DNA from: Sphaerisporangium album
GTDB lineage: Bacteria > Actinomycetota > Actinomycetes > Streptosporangiales > Streptosporangiaceae
NCBI RefSeq assembly: GCF_003323745.1
Contig: NZ_QOIL01000002.1
Location: 155,753-219,752 of the forward strand
Reading direction: 5' to 3'
DNA: 64,000 nt
Below the pieces are notes generated by a model. That model searched no databases. It was not told the origin of the DNA and was given only the letters and a program-made list of their open reading frames with translations. Below are positions 63,364 to 64,000 of the stretch, in pieces; the stretch's first letter is position 1; each line of letters begins with the position of its first letter. The translations under genes were made by a program, and so were the position numbers.

Positions 63364-64000
<637 letters not shown>

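Overview
The window is very GC-rich (coding third positions almost always G or C), densely packed, and carries a gene order typical of filamentous actinobacteria: DUF3046-recA-recX, rny, gluABCD, miaB, miaA-dapF and hflX. A coenzyme-F420-type oxidoreductase, a stressosome, abundant SpoIIE-type phosphatase domains and a secreted cellulase point to a soil actinomycete, probably of the Streptosporangiales (family-level placement is an inference). No tRNA, rRNA, insertion sequence, phage gene or CRISPR array was found.

Layout. 1-8.9 kb: end of a PstS-like membrane-anchored binding protein, then a sugar uptake cluster (binding protein, two permeases, a family 3 beta-N-acetylhexosaminidase) divergent from a ROK regulator with an unusual repeat insertion, then a VanX-like D-Ala-D-Ala dipeptidase. 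9-20 kb: the giant Lhr helicase, a glyoxalase-fold protein, DUF3046, recA with two recognisable damage-responsive promoters (a LexA box and a RecA-NDp/PafBC-type promoter), recX with a ~390-residue disordered extension, and RNase Y. 20-29 kb: an F420-type oxidoreductase, an S9 peptidase homologue that has lost its nucleophilic serine, an orphan family 3 binding protein, the gluABCD glutamate-type importer and miaB. 29-38 kb: secreted proteins (proline-rich, CAP domain), a LigB-like protein, ogt-miaA-dapF, a large TPR-like protein and a lipoprotein HNH nuclease behind an ECF-type promoter candidate. 38-48 kb: a PepSY protein with an OmpR-type two-component system, then an operon for glycolate/glyoxylate use (malate synthase, glcD, glcE, glcF, IclR regulator). 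48-56 kb: a DUF4097 lipoprotein, HflX, and a six-gene stressosome pathway (rsbR, rsbS, rsbT, a kinase-phosphatase fusion, a histidine kinase and a receiver-GAF-SpoIIE phosphatase), with start/stop overlaps at every junction but the last. 56-64 kb: a 44-codon ORF coupled to hutI, a DegV lipid-binding protein, the comEA-comEC DNA-uptake pair, and the C-terminal end of a GH6 cellulase with a PT linker and CBM2, convergent with comEC across a large inverted repeat.

Functional themes are DNA repair and uptake (lhr, recA, recX, ogt, comEA, comEC), tRNA modification (miaB, miaA), nutrient import and carbon use (amino sugar, glutamate, glycolate, histidine, cellulose) and stress signalling. The most unusual items are the serine-less S9 protein, the extended RecX, the repeat-bearing ROK regulator, the stressosome branch with no sigma factor beside it, and several short tandem repeats and inverted repeats at gene ends.
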